The notes beneath the pieces are model-generated. The model saw only the letters and a list, made by a program, of their open reading frames with translations, was not told where the DNA came from and ran no database searches. From Nigerium massiliense (GTDB lineage Bacteria; Actinomycetota; Actinomycetes; Propionibacteriales; Propionibacteriaceae): 64,000 nt of DNA. Below are positions 8,294 to 17,347 of the stretch, piece after piece (position 1 is the first letter of the stretch; each line of letters starts with the position of its first letter). The stretch covers positions 186,001 to 250,000 of the forward strand of contig NZ_CCYM01000002.1 of assembly GCF_000826085.1 (NCBI RefSeq). Reading direction: 5' to 3'. Both the position numbers and the translations under genes were made by a program.

Positions 8294-9880
8294 ATGACAG
8301 GCGAGCCCCTCGTCGATCGTCCGGACGAGACGGACGTGCTGATCGTCGGAGCCGGCCCCACCGGGCTCATGGCCGGCGCGTGGTGCGCGAAGCTCGGGCT
8401 CGACGCGGTGGTCGTGGACGGCAAGGACGGCCCCACGCGCGAGTCGCGGGCCCTCGTCCTGCAGTCCCGTTCGGTCGAGATCTACCGCCAACTCGGCCTC
8501 GCCGACGCGGCGTTGGAGCGCGCCGTGTTCGTCCGCGAAGGCCGCCCCGGCGTCGGGTCGCGCACGCTCGGCGCCGTCCGGCTGGATCGCCTAGGACAGG
8601 GGCTGACGCCGTTTCCCGGGCTGCACGTCCTTGAGCAGAGTGCCAACGAGACGCTGCTCTCGGAGCACCTCGCCGCGGCCGGGCGCCCCGTACGCTGGCG
8701 GCACGCCTTCGCGGGCCTGACGCCGCGTCCGGACGGCCGCACCGAGGTCCTGCTGGACGGCCCGGAGGGACGACGCCGCATCCTGGCCCGCTACGTCATC
8801 GGCGCGGACGGCGCGTCGTCCCCGGTGCGGCACGCGGTGGGCATCGGATTCCCCGGCGGCACCAGCCCGTTCACGTTCTACGTGCTGGACGGCGCGGGGG
8901 TCACGGGCGTCGGCGACGGGGTCAACCTGCGCGTCTCGGCGAGCCACCTCCTGCTGTCGTTCCCAATGGGCACCGACGAGCACGGCCAGCGGGCCCGGCT
9001 GATCGGCGTCCTGCACAGCGACGAGACCGACGGCGCCTTCCACCTGACCGGCGACCTCGACGCGCAGAAGCGAGCGCGCTCGGTGCTCGCGAGGGTCTTC
9101 GGCATCGGCTACGCGCACGCCAACTGGTTCTCGACCTACCGGGTCCACCACCGTGTCGCGGACGCGTTCCGCCGCGGCGGCGTCTTCCTCGCCGGGGACG
9201 CCGCGCACGTCCACTCGCCCGTCGGCGCGCAGGGCATGAACACGGGGCTGCAGGACGCGCAGAACCTCGTCGTCACGGTCGCCGACGTGCTCACCAGACG
9301 GGCCGACGCCGGCACGCTCGACCGCTACGAGGCCGAGCGGCGCCCGGTGGCCCAACGGCTGATCCACAGCACAGACCGGGTGTTCGCCACGGTCACGTCC
9401 GCGCACCCGCTCGCCCGGTTCCTGCGCACCCGCGTGCTCCCGGTGGTCTGGCCGATCGCCACCCGCGTCGTCCCCCGGCTGCCGCTGGGCGGACGACTGT
9501 TCGGTTACCTCGCACAACTCCGCATCCGGTACCGGATGACGCCGAGCACCCGCCCCCGCAGCCGCACCCAGCGAGCCATCGTCAACCGGGCGCTCGGACG
9601 CCGCCTGCCCTGGGTGCCGGACGCGCGCCACGCCGGGCCCTTGTCCGCGGGCGACGGGCGGGGCGACAACCACGAGCCCCTCACCGACGCCACCTGGCAG
9701 CTGCACGCGTACGGTCCGGCGGCGACGGCGTCCGCTGAGGCCCTGGCGCGGCACCACCGGGGGCGGCTCGGCGACCTTGTCGTCCACCGGCTCGCCGCGG
9801 CGCCACGACACGGGCTGCCGGAGGGGACGGCGCTGCTGGTGCGCCCGGACGGCTTCGTCGCCGACATCGCGTTCGCCTAG
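8294..9880 (+). CDS. FAD-dependent monooxygenase (PheA/TfdB aromatic hydroxylase family)
   Basis: Flavoprotein hydroxylase of 528 residues. Motifs in order: dinucleotide-binding GAGPTG near residue 18, the DG motif in GADGASSPVR near residue 170, and the GD motif AGDAAHVHSPVGAQGMN near residue 300, which contacts FAD and marks this family. The C-terminal ~150 residues form the thioredoxin-like extension of phenol hydroxylase relatives. The substrate is probably an aromatic compound or polyketide, which cannot be specified. No ring-cleavage genes lie nearby. ATG 8294 follows a TAGGCT -10 by seven bases; a longer in-frame start at 8201 has nothing to support it. Confidence 0.88.
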   Translation: MTGEPLVDRPDETDVLIVGAGPTGLMAGAWCAKLGLDAVVVDGKDGPTRESRALVLQSRSVEIYRQLGLADAALERAVFVREGRPGVGSRTLGAVRLDRLGQGLTPFPGLHVLEQSANETLLSEHLAAAGRPVRWRHAFAGLTPRPDGRTEVLLDGPEGRRRILARYVIGADGASSPVRHAVGIGFPGGTSPFTFYVLDGAGVTGVGDGVNLRVSASHLLLSFPMGTDEHGQRARLIGVLHSDETDGAFHLTGDLDAQKRARSVLARVFGIGYAHANWFSTYRVHHRVADAFRRGGVFLAGDAAHVHSPVGAQGMNTGLQDAQNLVVTVADVLTRRADAGTLDRYEAERRPVAQRLIHSTDRVFATVTSAHPLARFLRTRVLPVVWPIATRVVPRLPLGGRLFGYLAQLRIRYRMTPSTRPRSRTQRAIVNRALGRRLPWVPDARHAGPLSAGDGRGDNHEPLTDATWQLHAYGPAATASAEALARHHRGRLGDLVVHRLAAAPRHGLPEGTALLVRPDGFVADIAFA

Positions 9881-9892
9881 CCGCGCCGGCAG

Positions 9893-9965
9893 TGCCCTCG
9901 GTGGGATTCGAACCCACACTGGAGCGGGTTTAAGCCGCCTGCCTCTGCCCTTGGGCTACGAGGGC
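9893..9965 (-). tRNA. tRNA with anticodon UAA (tRNA-Leu), short variable region
   Basis: A 73-base cloverleaf folds on the minus strand: acceptor 7 bp, a 3-bp D stem with a GG-containing loop, anticodon stem 5 bp (one G-U) with loop CTTAAAC giving anticodon UAA, a five-base variable region, a T arm with TTCGAAT, discriminator A, and no encoded CCA. The anticodon reads UUA (leucine). Bacterial tRNA-Leu normally has a long variable arm, which is absent here, so the identity deserves a check. Confidence 0.85.
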
Positions 9966-9973
9966 GCTCCGCC

Positions 9974-9979
9974 AGCCTA
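9974..9979 (-). promoter_or_regulatory. -10 element of the tRNA gene (TAGGCT)
   Basis: TAGGCT on the minus strand ends eight bases before the 5' end of the tRNA, so transcription would begin about at the mature end. No clear -35 was found. Confidence 0.4.
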
Positions 9980-10077
9980 CCGAGCCGTGCCTGGCACCTG
10001 GGCCGGACACCCCTCGTGCCGCGGACGCCCCCGGCCGCGACGGGCCGGAGCAGATGCCCCGGTTCAGGCGCGCGGGC

Positions 10078-11016
10078 TCAGGCGCGGGCCAGCAGATCGA
10101 GGACGAGGCCGTCCAAGATGTCGGACTCGCTGACCGACAGCGCGGTCGCCACGCGCGCGCCGACGCGGGAGGCGATGAGCGCGCCGGCGCAGATGACGTC
10201 GGCCCGCTTGGGCGGCATGCTCGGGAGCTCCAGCACCTGGGCGACGGGGCTGGTCAGCAGGCGGTGCGTGACGGCGTCCAGGTCGTCCTTGCTGACCACC
10301 GACCCATGCACGACGCTGCGGTCGTAGGTCTCGAGGCCCAGCACGACGGCCGACAGGCACGTCGCGGTGCCGCCGACGCCGAACCACGTGCGCGCGGCGC
10401 CGAAGTCGATGCCGGAGCCGTCCAGCAGGCCGTCCACGAACCTGGTGGCGTCGGCGATCTCGGCCTCGGTGGGCGGGTCTGAGTGCAGGAACCGCTCCCG
10501 CAGGCGCACCGACCCCATGTCGAGCGAGACCGCGCCGAGCAACTCGGGGCGCCCGCCCGCGAACGAGCCGAGCACCAACTCGGTGGAGCCGCCGCCGATG
10601 TCCATGACGAGGGCCGGCACGTCGGCGTCCGGCGCGGCGGACAGCGCGCCGACGAAGCTCAGTCGGGCCTCCTCATCGCCGGAGATGATCTCGGCGTCGA
10701 CGCCGAGCCGCTCGCGCACCCCGGCGAAGAACTCGTCCCGGTTGGTGGCGTCCCGGGCGGCGGAGGTGGCGACCATGCGGACGGCGCTCGCGCCCGCCCG
10801 GCGGATGCGCGCGGCGAAATCGTCCAGCGCGGCCATCGTGCGCTCCAGCGCCTCGGGAGCGAAGCGACGGGTGGCGTCCACACCCTGACCGAGCCGGGTC
10901 AGATGCAGGTCGCGGTCGACCTCGGTGAAGGCCCCGTCGCCGTCGGAGCGGGCGATCAGCAGCCGCACCGAGTTGGTCCCGCAGTCGATCGCCGCGACCG
11001 TCGTGGTCTCACTCAT
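10078..11016 (-). CDS. ppx: Ppx/GppA family phosphatase (exopolyphosphatase)
   Basis: A 312-residue ASKHA-fold phosphatase that removes phosphate from polyphosphate or hydrolyses pppGpp. It shows the N-terminal phosphate-binding DCGTNSVRLL (residues ~11-20), a catalytic-region ATSAARDA near residue 90, and the second phosphate motif DIGGGSTEL near residue 140. It is the short actinobacterial form without the HD domain. Its ATG overlaps the end of the upstream DUF501 gene by eight bases, so translation is probably coupled. Conserved neighbours are eno, ftsB and DUF501. Confidence 0.92.
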   Translation of the reverse strand: MSETTTVAAIDCGTNSVRLLIARSDGDGAFTEVDRDLHLTRLGQGVDATRRFAPEALERTMAALDDFAARIRRAGASAVRMVATSAARDATNRDEFFAGVRERLGVDAEIISGDEEARLSFVGALSAAPDADVPALVMDIGGGSTELVLGSFAGGRPELLGAVSLDMGSVRLRERFLHSDPPTEAEIADATRFVDGLLDGSGIDFGAARTWFGVGGTATCLSAVVLGLETYDRSVVHGSVVSKDDLDAVTHRLLTSPVAQVLELPSMPPKRADVICAGALIASRVGARVATALSVSESDILDGLVLDLLARA

Positions 11017-11497
11017 GGCTCTCCCAGAAGTTGCCGATCATCGCGACTGCTTCGTCGCCCAGCGGGTTGACGCCCGGCCCCACCGCCAGGGCGTGCGCGA
11101 CGAGGACGTGCAGGCACTTCACGCGGGACGGCATGCCGCCGGCGCTGACGCCCTGGATCTCCTCGACCTCGCCGAGCGTCTCCCGATCGCTGAGGTAGGA
11201 CTCATGCGCCCGGTAGTAGGCGGCGGACAGGGCCGGGTCGTCCGCGAGCCGCTGGGTCATCTCGGCCATCACCCCGTTGGCCTCCAGCGTGGAGCACGCG
11301 GCGACGGCCTTCGGGTGGGTCAGGTAGTACAGGGTCGGGAACGGCGTGCCGTCGTCCAGCCGCGGCTCCGTGACCACCACCCCCGGCTCGCCGGTGGGCG
11401 TGCGCCACGCGATCCCGACCACCCCACGTGGCGGGCGTCCGAGCTGCTCGGTGATCACTGCGGCGTCCGCGTCCGTCATCTGATCGAAGCTGTGCAC
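11009..11497 (-). CDS. DUF501 domain-containing protein
   Basis: A 162-residue protein of the conserved actinobacterial DUF501 family, whose genes commonly lie between ftsB and ppx, as here. Features include RPPRG near residue 21 and a C-terminal Ser/Gly/Met segment AGGMPSRVKCLH followed by an Asn-Pro. The biochemical function is unknown. The GTG at 11497 lies six bases after a TAGGGT -10 element on the minus strand, which supports a leaderless start; an ATG at 11479 is the alternative. It overlaps ppx by eight bases. Confidence 0.88.
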   Translation of the reverse strand: MHSFDQMTDADAAVITEQLGRPPRGVVGIAWRTPTGEPGVVVTEPRLDDGTPFPTLYYLTHPKAVAACSTLEANGVMAEMTQRLADDPALSAAYYRAHESYLSDRETLGEVEEIQGVSAGGMPSRVKCLHVLVAHALAVGPGVNPLGDEAVAMIGNFWESHE

Positions 11498-11503
11498 GTC
11501 GCC

Positions 11504-11509
11504 ACCCTA
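11504..11509 (-). promoter_or_regulatory. -10 element TAGGGT, leaderless start of the DUF501-ppx pair
   Basis: Ends six bases before the GTG at 11497. It implies a two-gene DUF501-ppx transcript separate from ftsB, which has its own terminator-like hairpin just upstream. Confidence 0.45.
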
Positions 11510-11561
11510 GCGACGACGGCGAACCGGACGGCGACCGAGCGCAGAAATGAGCGTCGGTGCC

Positions 11562-11578
11562 GGACGCCCGCGGCGTCC
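11562..11578 (-). terminator. Hairpin after ftsB
   Basis: A 7-bp perfect stem (11562-11568 with 11572-11578) and a three-base loop, starting eight bases past the ftsB stop on the minus strand. Confidence 0.5.
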
Positions 11579-11585
11579 ACCGGGG

Positions 11586-12173
11586 TCAGCGGCGCGCGGG
11601 GGCCGGATGGTCGGCGGCCTCGATGGAGCCGGCAAGGCGGTCCCACCAGCGCGGGGTCATGTCGGTGACGCCGGCGCGGTCGAGCGCGCCGGACTCCTCG
11701 CTGCCGGTCAGCACCGTGCCGTCCGCCCCGATCACGCGGTAGCCCACCTCGCCGGGCATCACCCAGCCGAGCCGGGTGCGCGCCTGGCTCTTGACGTAGT
11801 TGGGATCGTTCCAGCGGTTGAGCTGGTCTTCGAGCTGGGTGACGCGCTGCTGCCGCTCGGTGACCTGCTGTTGCGCCTGGGTGATCGTGGCCTGCTGGTT
11901 GAGGTAGGTGCGCAGCGAGTTCGCGTACGACAGGGCCAGCAGCGCCAGCACGGCGAAGAGGATCAGGGCGCGGTGCGTGAAGGCGAGTCCCTTGCCGCGT
12001 CCCCCCGGGCGGAGGCGTCCCTTCAGCGCGGAGAACCGGCCCCGCGGGGCCGCCGACGCGCCGGTGAACTCGGAGGCTTCCACCGGCGTGGCCGCCGATC
12101 GGGCACCCCGCTGGCGCCGCATGGTGCGCGTCGGGCCGGTCGGCTGACGCGTCAGTCGCTTGTCCCGTGCCAT
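11586..12173 (-). CDS. ftsB: FtsB/DivIC septum formation initiator family protein
   Basis: Division protein of 195 residues: a basic, low-complexity cytosolic N-terminus (~65 residues), one transmembrane helix (FAVLALLALSYA region, ~residues 70-86), then an extracytoplasmic coiled coil rich in Gln (~90-125) and the conserved DPNYVKSQAR-LGWVMPGE segment that defines FtsB/DivIC. It should bridge FtsL and FtsQ in the divisome. The ATG at 12173 has GAGAGGGGG upstream. Position after eno is the standard actinobacterial arrangement. Confidence 0.92.
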   Translation of the reverse strand: MARDKRLTRQPTGPTRTMRRQRGARSAATPVEASEFTGASAAPRGRFSALKGRLRPGGRGKGLAFTHRALILFAVLALLALSYANSLRTYLNQQATITQAQQQVTERQQRVTQLEDQLNRWNDPNYVKSQARTRLGWVMPGEVGYRVIGADGTVLTGSEESGALDRAGVTDMTPRWWDRLAGSIEAADHPAPARR

Positions 12174-12280
12174 GGCTGCCCCCTCTCGATTCGCGCTCCA
12201 GAATAGGCGGCCCGCCCGCGCGATCGTGGGAGGCGGACGCCGCCGCGCCGTCCGCCGCGCGCTCGCCCGGAGAAGAACGA

Positions 12281-12316
12281 CGGCGCCGGCCGTCCCCGAG
12301 GGGACGACCGGCGCCG
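12281..12316 (-). terminator. Terminator hairpin after eno
   Basis: A ~16-bp stem (12281-12297 with 12301-12316, one mismatch) lies just beyond the eno stop and is followed on the minus strand by a pyrimidine-rich TTCTTCT. It separates eno from ftsB. Confidence 0.75.
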
Positions 12317-12332
12317 GCGGTTCAGCAGCGAG

Positions 12333-13661
<1,329 letters not shown>

Positions 13662-13730
13662 GTGGTTCGGGCTCTCGCCTAGAGGGGTGGCTGTGGAACG
13701 TTCACCGGGCTGCAACCCGCCGGGCATCCG

Positions 13731-13850
13731 TCACCGCGGGCAGGTGCACCATTCGCCCGCGGGCACCTGAGCCTTCACCTGGTCGATGTGCTCGCCGCAC
13801 CCCGCCCACGTCGTCTTCCCACATTTGTCACAGGTCACCGGACGGCACAT
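13731..13850 (-). CDS. 39-residue Cys-rich protein, probable zinc-binding
   Basis: A small gene with ATG at 13850 and TGA at 13731-13733. GAGAGGAG six bases upstream is a strong ribosome binding site. The product has six cysteines and one histidine: C2, a CxxC pair in CDKCGK, C18 followed by GEH, and a CTC near the C-terminus, together with two tryptophans. This spacing looks like a compact zinc ribbon. From memory, similar short ORFs occur in other actinobacteria, but I cannot verify this. It sits between mazG and eno. Function unknown. Confidence 0.75.
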   Translation of the reverse strand: MCRPVTCDKCGKTTWAGCGEHIDQVKAQVPAGEWCTCPR

Positions 13851-13889
13851 GGCGCGCTCCTCTCGCTCGCTGGCTTCTCGCCGGTCAGC

Positions 13890-14552
13890 CTACTCCGGCC
13901 GCTGGACGGCTCGATCGTCGCCCTGGACGGCCGCGCGTTCGGCGTCCTGGATTCGGGCTTCGAGGGCGCGGAGCGCGGCCCGGGTGGCCTGGTCGGCGTC
14001 CACCCCGGACGCCTGCGCACGGGCGACGAGCGCCACGATCTGCGTCCCGACCTCGTCCGCGGTGATCGGCTCGTCGGGCAGTTCGACCCCGACGCCGTGG
14101 GCGCGGGTGCGGGAGACGACCTTGCCGGCGCGGGCCAGCACGGCGAGCGGGGACGCGATGCCGTCCAGCGCCGAGCGGCGTCCCTTCTCCTGCTTCTTGC
14201 GCTGCTCCCAGGAGGCGACCTTGTCGACGGGGGCATCCTCGCCGGCAAAGATGTGCGGGTGCCGGCGGATGAGTTTGTCGGCGATGCCGTCGGCGACGTC
14301 GTCGACGGTGAAGCGGCCGGTCTCGGCGGCGATCTCGCTGTGGAAGAACACCTGCAAGAGGAGGTCGCCGAGCTCCTCGCGCAGGTCGGCGTCCGTGCCG
14401 GTCTCGATCGCCTCGACGACCTCGCCGGTCTCCTCGATCAGGTGGTTGACCAGGCTGGCGTGGGTCTGCTCGGCGTCCCAGGGGCACTCGTGCCGCAGGA
14501 CGTGCATCACCTCGGCGAGCCGGTCGAGCCCGGGGTGCCGGGCGTCGGTCAC
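13890..14552 (-). CDS. mazG: MazG nucleoside triphosphate pyrophosphohydrolase
   Basis: House-cleaning all-alpha NTP pyrophosphatase of 220 residues. The N-terminal MazG domain shows CPWD near residue 24, the metal-binding EETGEVVEAI near 41-50 and EELGDLLLQVFFH near 59-71, plus KLIRRHPHIF. The C-terminal half is a weaker second copy, as in single-chain MazG. The GTG at 14552 overlaps the stop of the upstream lipoprotein gene in a GTGA, so the two are translationally coupled. The context (mfd, SurA-like, mazG, eno) is conserved in actinobacteria. Confidence 0.93.
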   Translation of the reverse strand: MTDARHPGLDRLAEVMHVLRHECPWDAEQTHASLVNHLIEETGEVVEAIETGTDADLREELGDLLLQVFFHSEIAAETGRFTVDDVADGIADKLIRRHPHIFAGEDAPVDKVASWEQRKKQEKGRRSALDGIASPLAVLARAGKVVSRTRAHGVGVELPDEPITADEVGTQIVALVARAQASGVDADQATRAALRALEARIQDAERAAVQGDDRAVQRPE

Positions 14553-15076
14553 GGCTGCGGCGTCGCCGTCGGCACCGGGTTGCTGAGGCTGCCGGTGGTG
14601 CCCGACAGCTGGCAGCTCTCGGGGATGAACTGTCCGTAGCGCGGGTTGACCGTCACGTCGAGCTTCGAGCAGCCGGTGAGGAACTTGTCCTCGCCGATCT
14701 TGCGGGCGACCGCGACATACGTGGTGGCGTTGTCGACGTATTGCTTGCCGCCCTCTGTCTGCGCGAGATGAGCCAGCTGCGGAACCTGCGCGATGATCTG
14801 CTGTCGCTGCGCCGGGGTGATCGTCATGTTGTTCTGCTGGGCGAGCTGCTGCGACACCGCGCCGAGGATCGCGCTGTTCACCACCGACAGCCGGATCTGG
14901 GACGGCTGCGTCTGCAGCGCGTTGGCCAGGTCGGTCGTCTGGGTCTGGATGGTGTCCTCGGAGATCGTCGTGCCGCCGACCGTCGCCGCGTTCTGCGGGT
15001 TCTGGGCGGCACAGCCCGTCAGCGCCAGTGCCAGGACCGCGCCGGTGGCGGCGAGCGTGCGGGCTGCGTTCTTCAT
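14549..15076 (-). CDS. SurA N-terminal domain-like lipoprotein
   Basis: A 175-residue predicted lipoprotein: signal peptide with lipobox ALTGC near residues 18-22, then a SurA_N-type helical chaperone domain (VGGTTISEDTIQTQ..., ~residues 32-130) and a C-terminal tail ending in Pro/Thr. It resembles the chaperone part of peptidyl-prolyl isomerases but lacks a parvulin domain. ATG 15076 is chosen because the signal sequence starts there, with a GGGAG site upstream; a longer in-frame reading to 15337 would bury the signal. It is coupled to mazG by a four-base overlap. Confidence 0.85.
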   Translation of the reverse strand: MKNAARTLAATGAVLALALTGCAAQNPQNAATVGGTTISEDTIQTQTTDLANALQTQPSQIRLSVVNSAILGAVSQQLAQQNNMTITPAQRQQIIAQVPQLAHLAQTEGGKQYVDNATTYVAVARKIGEDKFLTGCSKLDVTVNPRYGQFIPESCQLSGTTGSLSNPVPTATPQP

Positions 15077-15227
15077 CTCGAGCTGCTCCCTAGGGACGTG
15101 ACGGACGTCGATGAACACGAGCGATCCTAGCTGCAGATCGACTGGCGGATGCACAAGGACGGCCCACGCCGCACGGCGCTCGTCGATCTCCTCGCCGGGC
15201 GGCCTCGGCCGGGACAAGAATGGGTTC

Positions 15228-16724
15228 ATGGCCTCCACACCATCGCCCGCCCCTGGTTCTCGCCTCCGTTCCCTCCTCATCGTCCTCGCGTGCGCCATCG
15301 CCGGCGCCCTGCTGTTCGCGCTGGCCGGGCCACGCACCGCCCCGCTCGGACCGGCCCGCGGCGATGAGACGCTCGCCCGGGACCTACGGGCCGCGCTCGA
15401 CCGACCCGACGGCTACCCCGCCGTCAGCGCCGCGCGCCTGAGCGGCGGCAAGGTCACCTGGGCGGGCTTCGGCGACGTCACCGCCGACTCTCGCTTCGAG
15501 CTGGGCTCGATCACCAAGACCTTCGACGGCCTGTTGCTGGCGGACGCAACTCAGCGCGGCGAGGTCAAGCTGACCGACCGGTTGGACGCTCACCTGCCCG
15601 AGCTCGCCGGGACGCCGGTCGGCGAGGTGACGCTGGAGGAGCTGGCCAGCCACCGGTCCGGCCTGCCCTCGCTCGCGAGGACGGACTGGGCGGCGATCGT
15701 CGTCCAGGACCTGGCCGGCGCCGCGCTGAGCGACTACACGTCCAGCACCCCGGCGTCCCTGATCGAGCAGGTCCGGACGGTGCCGCTGACGGGCCGGGGC
15801 ACCATGCAGTACTCCAACCTGGGCGCGGCGCTGCTCGGCCAGGCGCTGACGCGCGCCGCCGGCGTCCCGGATTGGCCGACGCTGGTGCACACGCGGGTGT
15901 TCGATCGCCTCGGCATGACGGCCACCCACATCGCTCCGGCGGGCTCCCCCGCCCCGGACCTGATGCAGCCCCACCAGTCGAACGGTCATGCCATCGAGCC
16001 GTGGACGGGACTGGGTTATGCGCCCGCCGGGCTCGGGGTCACCACGACCGCGAGCGATCTGGCCCGCTACGCCCAGGCGATCCTGGACGGCAAGGCGCCG
16101 GGGATGAGCGCGCTGGACCCTCGGTGGCCGACCTCTATTCCCGGGAACGAGATCGGGCTCGCCTGGATGGTCGCCTCGCCGGACGATCGCCCCGTCGTGT
16201 GGCACAACGGCGGCACCGGCGGGACGCGCACCGCGCTGATGATCGACCGGAAGGCCGGGACGGCCGCGCTGGTGCTGACCAATACGTCGGTCGACGTGAC
16301 CGGTACCGCCGCGCGCTTGGTGCACCGCCCCGAGGCCTGGTCTCTCCCGCCGATGCCGGTCGACACTGACACGGTCGGGTGGGTCGCGATCGGTCTGGTC
16401 GTCGTGCTGGTCGCGGCGTGGGCGGCCGTGCTGGGCCGCAGCCGGACGAGGATCGTCGGTCAGCTGCTGGGCGCCGCCGGCGCGGTGCTGCTGTGGTGGA
16501 TCGCCGCCCCGTGGGACTGGTCGCCGGCCTGGCTGTTCGGCGCCGCGCTCGGGTTGACGGTCGGCGGTGTGGTCGCGACGGTCCTGCGCTGGGGCTCCCT
16601 GCCGTGGCGGCCGCCGCGTCGGGCGTGGCTGGCCGTCGTCGCCGGAGTGCTTGGTGTGGCGTGGTTCGCCGCGATGGTGGCCGTCGCCGTGGCCGTGGGG
16701 GTGGCGGCGTCCTCGGTCGCGTGA
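15228..16724 (+). CDS. Membrane-anchored serine hydrolase (beta-lactamase/class C PBP-like)
   Basis: A 498-residue protein of the beta-lactamase class C family. An N-terminal transmembrane anchor (~residues 15-35) precedes the extracellular hydrolase: SITK (SxxK, ~residue 97), YSN (YxN, ~195), and HNGGTGG replacing the KTG box. About four transmembrane helices follow from residue ~380 to the end, an arrangement also seen in some esterase/D-aminopeptidase relatives. ATG 15228 lies six bases after an AAGAAT -10-like element and begins the signal anchor. It interrupts the usually contiguous mfd-lipoprotein neighbourhood on the opposite strand. Substrate unknown. Confidence 0.85.
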   Translation: MASTPSPAPGSRLRSLLIVLACAIAGALLFALAGPRTAPLGPARGDETLARDLRAALDRPDGYPAVSAARLSGGKVTWAGFGDVTADSRFELGSITKTFDGLLLADATQRGEVKLTDRLDAHLPELAGTPVGEVTLEELASHRSGLPSLARTDWAAIVVQDLAGAALSDYTSSTPASLIEQVRTVPLTGRGTMQYSNLGAALLGQALTRAAGVPDWPTLVHTRVFDRLGMTATHIAPAGSPAPDLMQPHQSNGHAIEPWTGLGYAPAGLGVTTTASDLARYAQAILDGKAPGMSALDPRWPTSIPGNEIGLAWMVASPDDRPVVWHNGGTGGTRTALMIDRKAGTAALVLTNTSVDVTGTAARLVHRPEAWSLPPMPVDTDTVGWVAIGLVVVLVAAWAAVLGRSRTRIVGQLLGAAGAVLLWWIAAPWDWSPAWLFGAALGLTVGGVVATVLRWGSLPWRPPRRAWLAVVAGVLGVAWFAAMVAVAVAVGVAASSVA

Positions 16725-16744
16725 GACCGGCGGCCCCGCCGACG

Positions 16745-16783
16745 GCGGAACTGACCGCGCCCGTTGGACACGGCCAGTTCCGC
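16745..16783. terminator. Hairpin between serine hydrolase and the sigma remnant
   Basis: A 9-bp inverted repeat (16745-16753 with 16775-16783) with a 21-base loop lies 21 bases after the serine hydrolase stop and five bases past the stop of the remnant frame on the other strand. It is probably a shared terminator. Confidence 0.5.
16753..16765. repeat. 13-bp direct repeat, copy 1 (GACCGCGCCCGTT)
   Basis: An identical copy occurs at 16860-16872, exactly where similarity to the sigma factor stops. The pair may mark the recombination that made the deletion. Confidence 0.6.
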
Positions 16784-16787
16784 AGGG

Positions 16788-17218
16788 TCACTTCTGGGTC
16801 GCCGTGTGCGCCGTCCCCTGGGCGTCGCGCCAGGCGATCGTCGTCGCGAGCGGCCACTTGACCGCGCCCGTTCGGGCAGCCGGGCCAGCAGGCCGGCGAT
16901 CTCGGCGCGGTCGGCGACGCGGTCGCTCGGCTCGGCGGGCGACGCGTCGGGGAGGTCGGCGACCAGCACCTCGCGGCGGTGCCGGCGCCAGCGGTCGATG
17001 GTGTCGTTGACGAGGGCGCGGCGCGTGTACGCGAGCGCCTCGTCATGCCGCACCCGCGGCCAGGCCAGGTAGGTCTTGATCAGCGCCGCCTGCACCAAGT
17101 CGGCGGCGAGGGTCCGGTCGCCGGTGAGCAGCCAGGCGGTGCGGCTGAGAGACCCGCTCGCCTCCGCCACGAACGCGGCGAACGAGGCGTCCCGATCGTC
17201 TTTGCTCGGTCTGTCCAT
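16788..17218 (-). pseudogene. Truncated SigE-family sigma-70 factor joined to the tail of another gene
   Basis: From the ATG at 17218 (GGGGAG upstream) about 119 residues match an ECF sigma factor of the actinobacterial SigE family: region 2 with ADLVQAALIKTYLAW and RRALVNDTIDRWRR, up to RLPER near 16862. Region 4 and its helix-turn-helix are then absent. A different frame from about 16862 to the TGA at 16788 reads like the last 25 residues of another protein (ending TATQK). This looks like a deletion that removed the end of the sigma gene and most of its downstream partner. The sigma frame stays open to 16460 with unrelated residues. Confidence 0.7.
16860..16872. repeat. 13-bp direct repeat, copy 2, at the sigma breakpoint
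   Basis: Same 13 bases as 16753-16765, 107 bases away. This copy contains the codons just past RLPER in the truncated sigma gene. Confidence 0.6.
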
Positions 17219-17291
17219 CACGCTCCCCTTCGTTGAGGTCTTCACCCTGCACTACGGACGAGGGGCGCGTGGGGTTGCCTGTCTGGGGGAA

Positions 17292-17319
17292 TCGGCCGGG
17301 GACGTCTTTCCTCGGCCGA
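17292..17319 (-). terminator. Terminator hairpin after mfd
   Basis: A 10-bp stem with one mismatch (17292-17301 with 17310-17319) begins about 29 bases past the mfd stop. The loop contains a short T-run on the plus strand. Confidence 0.55.
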
Positions 17320-17347
17320 CCTGGACGTTGGCGAGCAGGCCGGCCGG

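Noticed and set aside
16753..16872. A small transposable element (MITE) between the 13-bp repeats
   Set aside because: The repeats are direct, not terminal inverted, and the interval reads as a protein tail plus terminator, which a deletion explains better.
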